From Anaerolineales bacterium UBA5797 (GTDB lineage Bacteria > Chloroflexota > Anaerolineae > Anaerolineales > Villigracilaceae), in contig DIDP01000042.1 in NCBI GenBank assembly GCA_002418205.1, positions 1-60,969 on the forward strand: DNA of 60,969 nucleotides, in the 5' to 3' direction. Each line of letters opens with the position of its first letter. Position 1 is the stretch's first letter. Shown piece after piece: positions 6,714 through 16,700 of the stretch. The notes below the pieces were generated by a model. That model was not told the origin of the DNA. It was given only the letters and a program-made list of their open reading frames with translations, and made no database searches. The position numbers and the translations under genes are program-made.

Positions 6714-9700
6714 ATGACAACCGAAAAGAATACCTGGCTTCAAAAACCCATCCACCCTGCCCTGCCGGCGATCACGAATGAAATCGCCATCTTTGCAGGC
6801 ATCATCATCCTGGCGCTTGTTACGAGGTTCTATGACCTCGGCACACGCGTTATGAGTCACGACGAAAGCCTGCATACCTATTTCTCCTGGCTGCTGTATC
6901 GCGGACAGGGATATCAGCACACCCCCATGATGCATGGACCGTTCCAATTCCATGCCCTGGCTTTGAGTTATTTCCTGTTCGGGGTCTCAGACTTTACCGC
7001 CCGCATCCCGGCGGTGCTGTTCAGCATTGCGACGGTCTGGATGATCTGGTACTGGCGGGGCTATCTGGGCAAATGGGGCGCGCTCGTTGCAGGTTTGCTG
7101 ATGGTCATCTCGCCGTACATGCTGTACTACGGGCGCTACGTCCGCAACGAAGCCTATGCAGGCTTTGCGGGGATCCTGTTGCTGTATTCGATCCTCCGCT
7201 ATCTCGATAACGGCGAAAAGAAATATCTGTATTTCATCACGCTCGCAACGGTCCTGCATTTCATATCCAAGGAAACCGCCTTCATCTATACCGCGCAAGC
7301 GCTGATCTTCCTGGGAATCCATTTCATCGTGCGGATCACAAGAGAGCCGTGGCTGGAAAAGGACAAGCTGTATCGCGCGTTCATTGGCGCGCTGGCTGTG
7401 GTTGTGCTATTGGCGGGCGTCGGCGCCGCTTTTGGATATATCAACCGTCACGCGGACGTCATCAGCAGCACGGAGACGGCAGCGCCAGCCAACCCTGCAA
7501 CCGGGATAGCGACTCCTATCACCCCGACACAGGTCTCCGTTTCAACGGCATTGTTCGCCCTGGCATTTGTCGTGTTGATCGCGGCGCTGGTCATCCTCGT
7601 CATTGGTTATGGCTGGGGCAACCTGGTCAGGGAACGGTCTTTCGAGATCATCATGCTCCTGATGACGTTCGTGCTGCCCATGCTGGTCCCCTTCCCCATC
7701 AAGTGGTTCGAGTCCAGCCTCAACGTCATCATCCCCACCGACGCCGCATCCGTTGCGACAATGGACACGCGCGCCATGACTATCATCGGCGTTTTCGTTG
7801 CAATCTTCTTCGCCATGTCGATCGTCGTCGGTCTGCTATGGAGCCGCGATTGGTGGAAGTACGCCATCGTATTTTGGGGAACCTTCACGATCTTCTACAC
7901 CACGGTCTTTACGAATGCCCCCGGCTTCTTCACCGGTCTGCTTGGGTCGCTTGGGTACTGGCTGGTACAACAGGGCGTGGAGCGCGGCAGCCAGCCGGAA
8001 TATTACTACCTGCTGGTCCAGATCCCGATGTATGAGTTCCTGCCCGCCATCGGGAGTCTGGTGGCGATCGCATTGGGCTTGAAAAAATTGCTCGGGCGGA
8101 AACCAGCCGTCCCTGAGAATGAAGCGGAAGGTCCAGCGGGGGAGGGATCCGATTTCGGGACCTTCTTCGGTCTGCTTGTCTTCTGGGTGATCACGAGCAT
8201 CCTGGCATTTACCGTGGCCGGAGAGCGCATGCCGTGGCTCACCTATCACATGGCGTGGCCCATGGTGCTGTTGACCGGTTGGGGGATCGGGCAGATCATC
8301 GAAGCGCTCATCGAACGCTGGCAGGAAGACGCGCCGCGCTGGCGCACCGCGCTGACGGTTTTCCTGATCGGCGTGTTCGCGCTGGCGCTGATGAATACGC
8401 TGAAATCGTGGTTCGGGACCAACCCGCCATTCCAGGGGACCGAACTTGCGCAGTTGCAGGCGACTTCCGCCTTCCTGTTCCCACTGGTGACTGCATTGAT
8501 CACTGGCGCCATGATCGCCTACCTGATGAAGGACGATCTGGTCAGCCTCGGGATCGTGGGGCTTTGTGCTCTTGTGGTCGCCACAACGGTCTCGAGTTTC
8601 ATCAACGGTGCCACGTTGCTGTCGGTGACCTCCAACCCCGCGGTAGTGACCACCGGGGCTGTAGCCGAATGGCTGAGGTTCGGAGCAGCGCTCGCGGCGC
8701 TGCTTGCGAGCATTGGCGGAATCGTCTATCTCGCCCGCCTGCCGCGCACCAGCGTACTGGTGCAGTTTGCGGCTCTCACAGTATTCGGGTTGCTCGTCAT
8801 CCAGACCGGGCGCACGGCGTTCCGGGCAAGTTACATCTACTATGATGATGCCACCGAATATCTCGTCTATGCTCACGGCGCGACCGGCATCAAGGAAGTG
8901 ATGTCGCAGGTGGAGGAGATCTCCGAGCGCACTGCGGGCGGGTTGAACGCCGTTGTCGCCTACGATGCCAGCGCGCCGGATACGGGCGTTTCATGGCCCT
9001 TTGTCTGGTACCTGCGCGACTTCACCGCCCTGCGCTCCTTCGACAGCCCCACGCGTTCCTTGCGCGAGGCAGTGGCAGTGATCGTCGATCAGAAGAACTT
9101 CGACAAAATCAATGCCGCGCTGGGCGATGAGTTCTATGAGTTCGATTACATCCGCATGTGGTGGCCCAACCAGGACTACTTCAACCTCGATCGATCGCGC
9201 GTTCTGAACGCCATCACAAATCCGGATATCCGCGAAGGCATCTTTGATATCTGGTTCGACCGTGATTACGCAAAATACGCCCAGGCGACCGGTAGTTCGG
9301 CCATGACGTTGACCACCTGGCAGCCTGCCGACCAAATGAAATTATTCGTCCGCAAGGATGTGGCTTCGAAGATCTGGAACTATGGCGTGGGACCCTCTGA
9401 AGCGCTGGTCACAAAGGACCCGTACACCGGGGGCGCGATCCTGTTACCCGCCGATCAGATCTTTGGATCAGATCGCTACCCACCCGGGCTGAATGCGCCG
9501 CGCGCGATCGCGGTCGGGCTTCAGGCAGACCTGTATGTTGCAGACTCGCGCAACCATCGCATCCTTCACATCGCATCCGATGGCAGCCTGTTGCATCAGG
9601 TGGGGACCTTCGCCGATGCGTTTGCCAGCGATGCACCGATCGGCACGTTCAACGAACCGTGGGGCCTTGCCGTGGGACCCGACGGATCGGTCTACGTCAG

Positions 9701-10343
9701 CGATACCTGGAACCACCGCATCCAAAAATTCACGGAGGATTTGAAGCCGGTCAAAATGTGGGGACAATACGGTCAGCCCGTATCCGGCCTTCCCGAATCC
9801 GCCAGTTCGTTCTGGGGACCGCGCGGCATCGCGGTCGACAACTTCGGTCATGTGCTGGTCGCGGACACCGGCAACAAACGCATCGTCATTTTCGACCAGG
9901 ATGGGAACTACCTCTCTGAGTTCGGGACGGCGGGATTTGATCCGGGTCAATTCGACGAGCCGGTCGGGGTCGCCGTTGCTCCAGGCGGAACGGTCTATGT
10001 GACGGACACGTGGAACCAACGCGTGCAGGCATTCACCCCCAGCGAGGATGGCAATTTCTATTTCCCGCTTCTGCAATGGGACGTCAATGGCTGGTTCGGC
10101 CAATCGCTCGATAACAAGCCCCTGATCGCGGTCAGCCCGGACGAACATGTATTCGTGACCGACCCGGAAAGCTACCGCGTGATCGAATTTACCTCCAGCG
10201 GAGAATTTGTCCGCACCTGGGGTGACTTCGGCAGCAACCCGGATGAGATCGGTCTTGCGGCAGGTGTCGCCGTGGACAGACTCGGGTTCGTCTGGGTCAC
10301 GGATGCAGGCAACAATCGCATCTTGAGATACCGGTTACCGTAA
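6714..10343 (+). CDS. Agl23/GT39-like membrane protein fused to an NHL-repeat propeller
   Basis: The first ~850 residues form a polytopic membrane protein of the GT-C/PMT type related to the 'flippase activity-associated protein Agl23' family. The N-terminal region has the first-loop acidic motif SHDESLH (about 49-55), GPFQFH, ARIPAVLF and YGRYVRNE, followed by many hydrophobic helices. From about residue 880 the protein becomes soluble and carries NHL repeats: RAIAVGLQADLYVADSRNHRI, GLAVGPDGSVYVSDTWNHRI, GIAVDNFGHVLVADTGNKRI, GVAVAPGGTVYVTDTWNQRV and a final copy at the C-terminus. This fits an extracytoplasmic beta-propeller. Known GT-C enzymes use lipid-linked sugars; the substrate here is unknown. 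The start ATG 6714 has no clear ribosome binding site. It stands alone and ends in a strong terminator. Confidence 0.85.
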   Translation: MTTEKNTWLQKPIHPALPAITNEIAIFAGIIILALVTRFYDLGTRVMSHDESLHTYFSWLLYRGQGYQHTPMMHGPFQFHALALSYFLFGVSDFTARIPAVLFSIATVWMIWYWRGYLGKWGALVAGLLMVISPYMLYYGRYVRNEAYAGFAGILLLYSILRYLDNGEKKYLYFITLATVLHFISKETAFIYTAQALIFLGIHFIVRITREPWLEKDKLYRAFIGALAVVVLLAGVGAAFGYINRHADVISSTETAAPANPATGIATPITPTQVSVSTALFALAFVVLIAALVILVIGYGWGNLVRERSFEIIMLLMTFVLPMLVPFPIKWFESSLNVIIPTDAASVATMDTRAMTIIGVFVAIFFAMSIVVGLLWSRDWWKYAIVFWGTFTIFYTTVFTNAPGFFTGLLGSLGYWLVQQGVERGSQPEYYYLLVQIPMYEFLPAIGSLVAIALGLKKLLGRKPAVPENEAEGPAGEGSDFGTFFGLLVFWVITSILAFTVAGERMPWLTYHMAWPMVLLTGWGIGQIIEALIERWQEDAPRWRTALTVFLIGVFALALMNTLKSWFGTNPPFQGTELAQLQATSAFLFPLVTALITGAMIAYLMKDDLVSLGIVGLCALVVATTVSSFINGATLLSVTSNPAVVTTGAVAEWLRFGAALAALLASIGGIVYLARLPRTSVLVQFAALTVFGLLVIQTGRTAFRASYIYYDDATEYLVYAHGATGIKEVMSQVEEISERTAGGLNAVVAYDASAPDTGVSWPFVWYLRDFTALRSFDSPTRSLREAVAVIVDQKNFDKINAALGDEFYEFDYIRMWWPNQDYFNLDRSRVLNAITNPDIREGIFDIWFDRDYAKYAQATGSSAMTLTTWQPADQMKLFVRKDVASKIWNYGVGPSEALVTKDPYTGGAILLPADQIFGSDRYPPGLNAPRAIAVGLQADLYVADSRNHRILHIASDGSLLHQVGTFADAFASDAPIGTFNEPWGLAVGPDGSVYVSDTWNHRIQKFTEDLKPVKMWGQYGQPVSGLPESASSFWGPRGIAVDNFGHVLVADTGNKRIVIFDQDGNYLSEFGTAGFDPGQFDEPVGVAVAPGGTVYVTDTWNQRVQAFTPSEDGNFYFPLLQWDVNGWFGQSLDNKPLIAVSPDEHVFVTDPESYRVIEFTSSGEFVRTWGDFGSNPDEIGLAAGVAVDRLGFVWVTDAGNNRILRYRLP

Positions 10344-10364
10344 GAAGATAATTTCAAACAGGAT

Positions 10365-10402
10365 ACAAGGCGGCCCTGGATAAGCGACCGCCTTGTTTTT
10401 TT
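10365..10402 (+). terminator. Terminator after the GT39-NHL gene
   Basis: A 9-bp perfect stem ACAAGGCGG/CCGCCTTGT (10365-10373, 10388-10396) followed by seven T. Confidence 0.9.
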
Positions 10403-10411
10403 CTTAAACGT

Positions 10412-10654
10412 TCAAGACTGGACGTCAACGGCAATGCAGGTCAGGGTCTGCTCGACGCCCGGGATGGGTTGAATGGAAGAGGCGATCAGACTCCCCAGAC
10501 CGCTGATATCGACCGCCTCGATGACAGCCACCGCGTCATACGGACCGAAGGTCATGTGCGCCTCGATGATATGCTCGGTCCTCCGCAACTGCCGGACCAC
10601 ATCCTTCACATCGCCAGCCCGGATCTTGATCAAAACGTATGCCTTCATATTCAT
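10412..10654 (-). CDS. Stand-alone Lrp/AsnC ligand-binding (RAM) domain protein
   Basis: At 80 aa this is the alpha/beta RAM domain of Lrp/AsnC regulators without the DNA-binding helix-turn-helix. Typical segments are AYVLIKIRAGD, VKDVVRQLR, IIEAHMTFGPYDAVAVIEA and IQPIPGVEQTLTCIAV. Known stand-alone RAM proteins assemble into rings and sense amino acids or related metabolites; whether this one acts on a regulator or on the neighbouring channel is unknown. ATG 10654 has AAAGGAG 7 nt upstream. It lies 21 bp downstream of the FNT channel gene on the same strand, so the two are very likely co-transcribed. Confidence 0.9.
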   Translation of the reverse strand: MNMKAYVLIKIRAGDVKDVVRQLRRTEHIIEAHMTFGPYDAVAVIEAVDISGLGSLIASSIQPIPGVEQTLTCIAVDVQS

Positions 10655-10675
10655 CTCGATTCTCCTTTGATTTCC

Positions 10676-11563
10676 TTATGAATTGTTCGAACGCAGGAAG
10701 ATCGCCCAATACACTGCGGCGACCAGCACCGCCCCGCCGATGATGTTCCCGATCGTTACCGGGACCAGGTTATTGATGATGAATGCCTGCCAGGTCAACA
10801 GATCAAGATTCGCAACCTTGTCGCCCACGACAGCAATATAGCCGGGGTCAAAATCCTTGATGAACAACGCATACGGGATGAAATACATGTTCGCAACGCT
10901 GTGCTCGAAACCGGCGGCAACAAAAGCCGTGATGGGAAAGATGATGGCGAAGATCTTATCCACCGTGCTGCGGGCGCTGAATGTCAGCCAGACTGCCAGA
11001 CAAACGAGCGCATTGCACAGGATGCCCAGAGCCATAGCCTGAATGAAGGTGAACTCGACCTTTGACACGCCGATCTTCAATGCGGCGATCCCCACCGAGT
11101 TCGCCCCAAACGTATACTGTTTCGTGAAGAACATCAGAATGACCGTGCCGATGGAGCCGATGAAGTTCCCCAGATAGACGATCGCCCAGTTGCGCAAAAG
11201 CGCGCGCCCGGTCACTTTGCCGTTCGCCCACGCCATCACGATCAGGTTGTTGCCCGTGAACAACTCCGCCCCACCGACCACGACTAGGATCAAGCCGAGG
11301 CAGAAGACCAGGCCCACCAGGATCCTGTTCCATCCATACGGCAGTCCGGTCGAGAAAGCAAGCTCCCCGCCAGAATCAGTGATCGCCATGCTCCCCGCGG
11401 CGGCAGTCGTCGCAAAGATCGCCCCCAATGAAATGAATGCCCCTGCAAGGATCGCCAGCATGAACATCTTGAGAAAGGGCATCTCAGCCTTGCGTACACC
11501 CAGATATTCCACCCGTGTTGCCATCTCCTGTGGCAGAAGTGCATCAATTCGAATTTCGCTCAT
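10676..11563 (-). CDS. Formate/nitrite transporter (FNT) family channel
   Basis: A pentameric aquaporin-like channel for small monovalent anions such as formate, nitrite or hydrosulfide, in the inner membrane. Six hydrophobic helices are visible. Family marks include ELFTGNN (first selectivity loop), GILCNALVCLAVW, the conserved central His in FEHSVANMYF, and NNLVPVTIGNIIGG. The start chosen is ATG 11563 because AGGAGA lies 7 nt upstream; an upstream TTG at 11590 lacks a site. Length 295 aa is normal. No formate-lyase or nitrite reductase gene is near, so the substrate stays open. The RAM-domain gene follows in the same operon. Confidence 0.92.
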   Translation of the reverse strand: MSEIRIDALLPQEMATRVEYLGVRKAEMPFLKMFMLAILAGAFISLGAIFATTAAAGSMAITDSGGELAFSTGLPYGWNRILVGLVFCLGLILVVVGGAELFTGNNLIVMAWANGKVTGRALLRNWAIVYLGNFIGSIGTVILMFFTKQYTFGANSVGIAALKIGVSKVEFTFIQAMALGILCNALVCLAVWLTFSARSTVDKIFAIIFPITAFVAAGFEHSVANMYFIPYALFIKDFDPGYIAVVGDKVANLDLLTWQAFIINNLVPVTIGNIIGGAVLVAAVYWAIFLRSNNS

Positions 11564-11678
11564 ATAAGCATCTCCTGTTTGTGATAACAATCACAACATA
11601 AGTATATCAAAAGACGAGCTTATATATAGAAGCGATTGTAACCTGCTTCTGATGATGTTCTTCCGAATGTCGAACCGC

Positions 11679-12695
11679 TCACTCCCGCCTTGAACTGCCC
11701 AGCCATGCGAACACTCCGCCGCCCAAAATGGCAATTGCCAGAATGCCAATGACGTTCGCAATGGTATTGCCGTGCTGTGGCGCATCCGGTTCAACCGGCG
11801 AAGATAAGGGGGCAGCAGTGTTCAAATGCCGGGTTGGCGTAAATACAGGGCGGATTGTTGGCGTCGTCGAAGCCGTCACGGTGGGGATCGCAAATTTTGT
11901 GGGCGTCCCGGTTGGCAGCATTACCCCCCTTCTGATCAGCAGCTTATCTCCGGGATAAATGTTATTTTCAAAGATGGGGTTCAGCCGCTTGATGTCATCG
12001 ATCCTGACATCATAGGCGATCGCGATCTGCCACAACGACTGGCCAGCCATCACCTCGTGGATGACATCGCCTTCGGCATTCGGTGTGCTGAGGGCGACGA
12101 CAGGGATCGGCGCTTTGCCCGCAGGGATAACTGCTCCCTCTCCCGCAGCCGCGGCCACATCCTGAGGCTCGCCGCTGGTCGTGGGGCGTGCAGCATCGAT
12201 GACGTAATAAACCCTGCCGCCCGCGAGGGCAACTCCCGCGCCGATCTCCGTCAAATTGGGAGACAACATCGTGTTCAAGTGGGGTGCGTCACCCGTCCAT
12301 CGATCGACAGCCGCCTGCGCGGACATGCCTTCGCTCCCGCCTGTGATATTTTCCGCCCGGAATCCGCCCAGCGACAGATCGCCAGCAAGCGGATAGCCCG
12401 CCGCCAGCAGGCGGTCTGTCAACCCGATACCGCCCGGGCCCGAATGAGTCACTGTGCCGGTGGCAGCCATAAAATTTGCCTGATCCTGGGCAGTGGACAT
12501 CAGGATCGAGCTGATGCTGTATGGGGCGAGTCCGTTCGAGAGGCGCAGGGCATTGACGGCATCGATCAGGTCGTAGGGGGTTCCGGCAAAATCCTGTGTA
12601 AATCCCGAATCTGCATTTGCGGGCGAAGGCAGGATCAAAGCCAGCAACAGGATGATGACCAGGATGAAAAACATGGTCACAGAACGATGATGCAT
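11679..12695 (-). CDS. Secreted CAP-domain protein with LysM and C-terminal anchor
   Basis: A signal peptide (hydrophobic core about residues 8-26, ending PANADS) is followed by a CAP/SCP domain (about 40-165; LIDAVNALR, AQDQANFMA, THSG, RWTGDAPHLNTMLSP, EIGAGVA). A LysM domain follows (about 210-255; EVMAGQSLWQIAIAYDV, IKRLNPIF, GDKLLIRR), then a Thr/Pro-rich linker, and a C-terminal membrane helix with SSRRE at the end. This suggests a cell-wall-associated exported protein; CAP domains have varied and often unknown roles. ATG 12695 lies exactly 6 nt after TATAAT (12702-12707), so the mRNA may be leaderless. It follows rluE by 18 bp on the same strand. Confidence 0.88.
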   Translation of the reverse strand: MHHRSVTMFFILVIILLLALILPSPANADSGFTQDFAGTPYDLIDAVNALRLSNGLAPYSISSILMSTAQDQANFMAATGTVTHSGPGGIGLTDRLLAAGYPLAGDLSLGGFRAENITGGSEGMSAQAAVDRWTGDAPHLNTMLSPNLTEIGAGVALAGGRVYYVIDAARPTTSGEPQDVAAAAGEGAVIPAGKAPIPVVALSTPNAEGDVIHEVMAGQSLWQIAIAYDVRIDDIKRLNPIFENNIYPGDKLLIRRGVMLPTGTPTKFAIPTVTASTTPTIRPVFTPTRHLNTAAPLSSPVEPDAPQHGNTIANVIGILAIAILGGGVFAWLGSSRRE

Positions 12696-12701
12696 GAAAT
12701 G

Positions 12702-12707
12702 ATTATA
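12702..12707 (-). promoter_or_regulatory. -10 box directly before the CAP gene
   Basis: TATAAT on the minus strand lies 6 nt from ATG 12695. The predicted transcription start coincides with the A of the start codon. Confidence 0.55.
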
Positions 12708-12713
12708 CAGGCT

Positions 12714-13271
12714 TTACTTTTTCAGAGACTTGATCTCATGCAATGCTAATTCACGCCATTCCCCAGGCTTGAGATCGCCCAACTCGATCGGTCCGATTGC
12801 CACACGGACCAGCCGCAAAGTGGGCAGTCCGACAGCTGCCGTCATGTGCCTGATCTGGCGCTTCCTGCCTTCGCGCAATTTGATCTCGATCCAGGCGGTG
12901 GGGCCGTGGGGCGTGACAGGCTTGGAGCGCGGAGGCAGGTCCGGGTCCGGGATGAGGCGGGCTTTGGCTGGTAAAGTCCGGTATTCCTTGAATTGAATCC
13001 CTGCTTCAAGCCGGGCCAATTTATCCGGCGTGGGATCCCCCTCGACCATCACAAGATATGTTTTCTCGATGTGATGTTTTGGGTCGGTCAGGCGGTTGAT
13101 CAGCGCGCCGTCGTCCGTGAGCAGCAGCAGACCCTCGCTATCGCGGTCGAGTCGCCCCGCCGCGTAAACACCCGGGACATCGATGGACTGTTTGAGGGTG
13201 GGGTGACCCGTCCCTTCATCTGAAAATTGCGAAAGCATGCCAAAAGGCTTGTTGAAAATGATGGTGCGCAC
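12714..13271 (-). CDS. rluE: Pseudouridine synthase, RsuA/RluE family
   Basis: It converts a uridine in 23S rRNA to pseudouridine (U2457 in E. coli RluE). The catalytic Asp is Asp42 in GRLDRDSEG, and LLLLTDDG and REGRKRQIRHM are standard for the family. It lacks the N-terminal S4 domain, and at 185 aa it matches RluE rather than RsuA or RluB. The start is GTG 13271, lying 7 nt after a TATAAT on the same strand, which suggests a leaderless message. The -10 box overlaps that of the divergent gene at 13317. Assignment to RluE rather than RluF-type relatives rests on length and absence of S4. Confidence 0.88.
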   Translation of the reverse strand: MRTIIFNKPFGMLSQFSDEGTGHPTLKQSIDVPGVYAAGRLDRDSEGLLLLTDDGALINRLTDPKHHIEKTYLVMVEGDPTPDKLARLEAGIQFKEYRTLPAKARLIPDPDLPPRSKPVTPHGPTAWIEIKLREGRKRQIRHMTAAVGLPTLRLVRVAIGPIELGDLKPGEWRELALHEIKSLKK

Positions 13272-13278
13272 CTCGCTG

Positions 13279-13286
13279 ATTATAAT
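13279..13286. promoter_or_regulatory. Overlapping divergent -10 boxes
   Basis: The 8-mer ATTATAAT reads TATAAT on the plus strand (13281-13286) and TATAAT on the minus strand (13279-13284). One serves the hypothetical gene at 13317, the other rluE. Confidence 0.6.
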
Positions 13287-13316
13287 GATTCAGATGGTTC
13301 AAAGGAGGATTACAGA

Positions 13317-13712
13317 ATGGCAAATCGAAAGAAGGTACCGGTTCCGGGGAAGGTAAAGAATCAGGGAAATGGAAAATTCAAGATCGAGAAGGACAAAAAC
13401 AACGAGATAGACATTGACATCGATGTCCTGGAGAACGGCGATTACGAGGTGGAGAAACTCAGCGTGGATGACCTGCCGACGACCATGTACGATGGCAACC
13501 CCATCCGCTGGTTCAACAACTTCGCCATCAAAAAGAACGGGCAATACATCAACCAGCGCTATAAAGTGACCATCCAGGGGATTTCCAACATGGGAAGATC
13601 GCGGCTGGTGATCTTCGATGGCAACGGAGATCCATACTATTACACCGGCCCCATTGCCAACGACTCCTTCGAATTGACCGACGGCGACCCCGCCGTGGGC
13701 GGCGCGCCTTAA
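13317..13712 (+). CDS. Hypothetical protein, 131 aa
   Basis: I do not recognise the family. The N-terminal third is basic and Lys-rich (NRKKVPVPGKVKNQG), followed by an acidic Ile/Asp stretch (NEIDIDIDVLENGDYEVE), then a segment rich in beta-type residues (YINQRYKVTIQGI, SRLVIFDGNGDPYYYTG) that looks like a small beta-sandwich or barrel. There is no signal peptide. ATG 13317 was chosen over an upstream in-frame start at 13227 because AAAGGAGG ends 10 nt before it and the -10 box at 13281 lies in between. Its stop codon shares the palindrome TTAA with the stop of the convergent cyclase gene. Confidence 0.75.
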   Translation: MANRKKVPVPGKVKNQGNGKFKIEKDKNNEIDIDIDVLENGDYEVEKLSVDDLPTTMYDGNPIRWFNNFAIKKNGQYINQRYKVTIQGISNMGRSRLVIFDGNGDPYYYTGPIANDSFELTDGDPAVGGAP

Positions 13713-16700
13713 GACAGTTTGGTTTGTGCGGCTTCATGCAAAGCCCGCCGCCAGGGGATGTTTTCAATATAGCGTCTGCGTTCCGCTTCGCTCTTGAAGT
13801 TGGAGACCTGCCTTTTTAATAGATCGGCTGCGGCTTGAAGGATCAGCCTGGAGCGCGGATCATTTTTTCTTTCGAGGAAACGATAACAGGTGTAATACAC
13901 CCGCAAAGGCTCGTCAGTGCCATTCAGGGGTTCGCCGCTCTCGAGAAATTTGAGGATCTTTTCCGCTTCGACCTCGGCAGATTCGATATCATTGACTCTC
14001 AGATAGGATTCCACCAACCCGGCAAGCGGCTCCATGGAAAGGGAGATCTGCCCCAACTCGTTCCGTATCTCGATTGAGCGGCGATACGCTTGCTGCGCCA
14101 GTCCGATTTGATCGAGCAGCAAATAGGCATGCCCAAGATAATGGATCCCCCACCCCTCCATCACCCGATCGGCAAACTTGCGAGACAGTTCAACGGCTTT
14201 CTGTGCATAACGCAAGGCATCGTCAGCCTTCCTTTGGGCGCCCGCAACGGCACTTAAATTGACAAGGGTGGGGATTTCGTGCTGCGGGTTGCCGATCTCG
14301 CGGGCAAGAATCAATGATTGTTCGTAATAGGAACGCGCTGCTTCAAAATCCCCCTGCATCCCGGCGGCAAAGCCCAGATTCGCCATGGCAACACTTTCCA
14401 TGAAACGATCACCGATCTTGCGGTCGATCTGGTGGACCTTTTCATAATACTCGCGGGCGAGGGCATAATTCCCATTGACCTCGCCTTCCAGCTTGGCAAT
14501 CTGGTTCAGCACCCGCGATTCCATGCCCGGCTCCTTGATCTCGTGGGCAATCTTCAATCCCTCATCAAGACACCGGCGGGCGTCTTCCGGTTTATTTTGC
14601 TCCAGCGCGATCCAGCCCAGGGCGTTGAGTATCCGGCATTGTTCCTTTTTGTTCCCGACGCGTTGGGCATGCTCCAGGGTCTTTTGACCATGCTCCATTG
14701 CCTGATCGAGATGGCCCAGATGCAGCAATGCTGTAGCCCAAACCACGTGGGTGTAAAGTGCCAGTTCAGAATTTGCCAGGTCATCGGAGCAATCCTCGAC
14801 CCGTTTCGCACATTCGATGGCTTCATGATAATTGCCGTCAAAAAAGTGATATGCCGAACGAAGCATGACCACTTGGGCAATGCAATCGGCGTCATTCATG
14901 TGACTCGCCAGTTTTTCAAGGGAATTTAGGTCTTTTAGTTGAAGATCGCGCTTGCCCATGCGGGCGAAGATCTCCACCCGTTCCACAAAAATATCGAACC
15001 GGGTCTTCAGGTCGTCGAATGGAGCGTATGCCAGGGCACGGGTGAGATAGTCCACTGCCTGATTGTTCTGATACAGGTCGGCGGCCGTTTTCCCGGCATT
15101 CCAGAGATAAAAGAGCGCCTTCTGCTCCGAACCGGCATTTTCAGCGTGATAAGCCAGTTCCTCATAATGATTCTTCAGTTCATCTGCGTATAACTCCTCC
15201 AGTGTTGCAACTGCAGAGGCATGCAATTCCATCCGCCGGGCACGGACCTGCATGGCGTAGGCGGCATCCCGCAACAGCCCGTGCGTGAAGACATACCGGA
15301 ACGGACCCGCGGCAACCCAAATGTCCGCCTGCTCCGCTTCTAGGATTTCCCGATCCAATTGTCCCTCTTTCTTCAGCATGCCTGCAAGCGCCTGAACATC
15401 GAACTCCCGCCCCATGACCGAGGCGGTCAGGATGACATCCTTGACATCGGCGGGCAACTGGTCGAGACGCGCGACCAGCAGGACGAGGATATCGGCGGGC
15501 AGGGACGATTCCTGGATCGACCGCGTCACCCCCCAGCCTGCCCTCCCCAACTCAAGAAGGCTTTCCTCCTGTAAATATGCAAGGATCTGTTCTGCAAAAT
15601 AGGGATTCCCCTCCGAGCGGGATTCAAGGAACTGGACAAGTTCAGGGGACGGGATACCGCCAAGATGATTTTCCGCCAGGCTGGCAAGTGCAGTGGCAGA
15701 GAGCGCCTCAAGTTCCAGGAAATGATCGATCAGATGCTCGTCAAGAAAAGGCTGGATGCCCGCCGGACGCGATGAAAACAAAATGGCAACCGGATGCCCT
15801 CCCCCATCAGATTCGAGTGCGCGTTTCAGGCGGGCAAGGAAGACCCGGGTATCGGGATCGATGAACTGGACATCCTCGAAGAACAACAATAGCGGCTGGA
15901 TCATGCTCTCCGCTTTGATCAATGCGATCAGCGCCAGGATCGTATTGTTATACCGTCCTTCTGCATCCAACTGGCTGAAAAGCGAACCCTCCCAATCCAG
16001 GCCGAGCAGGCCGCCAAGGATGGAACGGACTCTGTCCAGCTCGCGGGCAGGTTCAGGGTCCGGCAGGGAGGCGATCAAATCATCCAGTTTTGCATTGAAC
16101 GTCCGCTTGCGTTCATCCACGCTCTGACGTGAGGGAATGCCAAAATATCGCGACAGCCAGCGCCGCAGGGGATTGAACGATTGTTTGAGGATCTGATCGG
16201 TCGGGCAGATGGCGCGCAGGACCCTCCCGCCGCCGAACTCGTCGAACAGCATGAACTCCCGGATCAGCCTGCTCTTGCCGATACCGGCATCGCCCGTCAC
16301 AGCCAGGACGCCTGTGAACCCGCCCCGCCACAACGGTTCCACGAATTCCTTCAATCGAAGCAACTCCTGCTCGCGCCCGACCATTTCGCCGCGATACATA
16401 TGATCGGTTCCCCCTCCCCGTCCGCGCAGCACATGGACCTTTTGCTCGGTGGCGAAGCCCTTGAAATCATGCGAGCCGACGTAATCGAAATCGAAGCGCC
16501 GCGATAGTCTTCTTACGATCCGTTCATCCACCCAGACATCGCCTTCGGGTGCGGTCATCATGAAACGCGACGCCAGGTTCACCCCCCAGCCATAACAGGT
16601 ATAGTCCTCACACAATTCACTGCCAAGATAACCGGCGTGGGCAATGTAATAGGTCACACCGGCAGTGACCGGAAAATCGACATCCTCCTGCAGGTCGAGG

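Noticed and set aside
11591..11794. 67-aa minus-strand frame between FNT and the CAP gene
   Set aside because: Overlaps the CAP gene's 3' end in another frame; no ribosome binding site.
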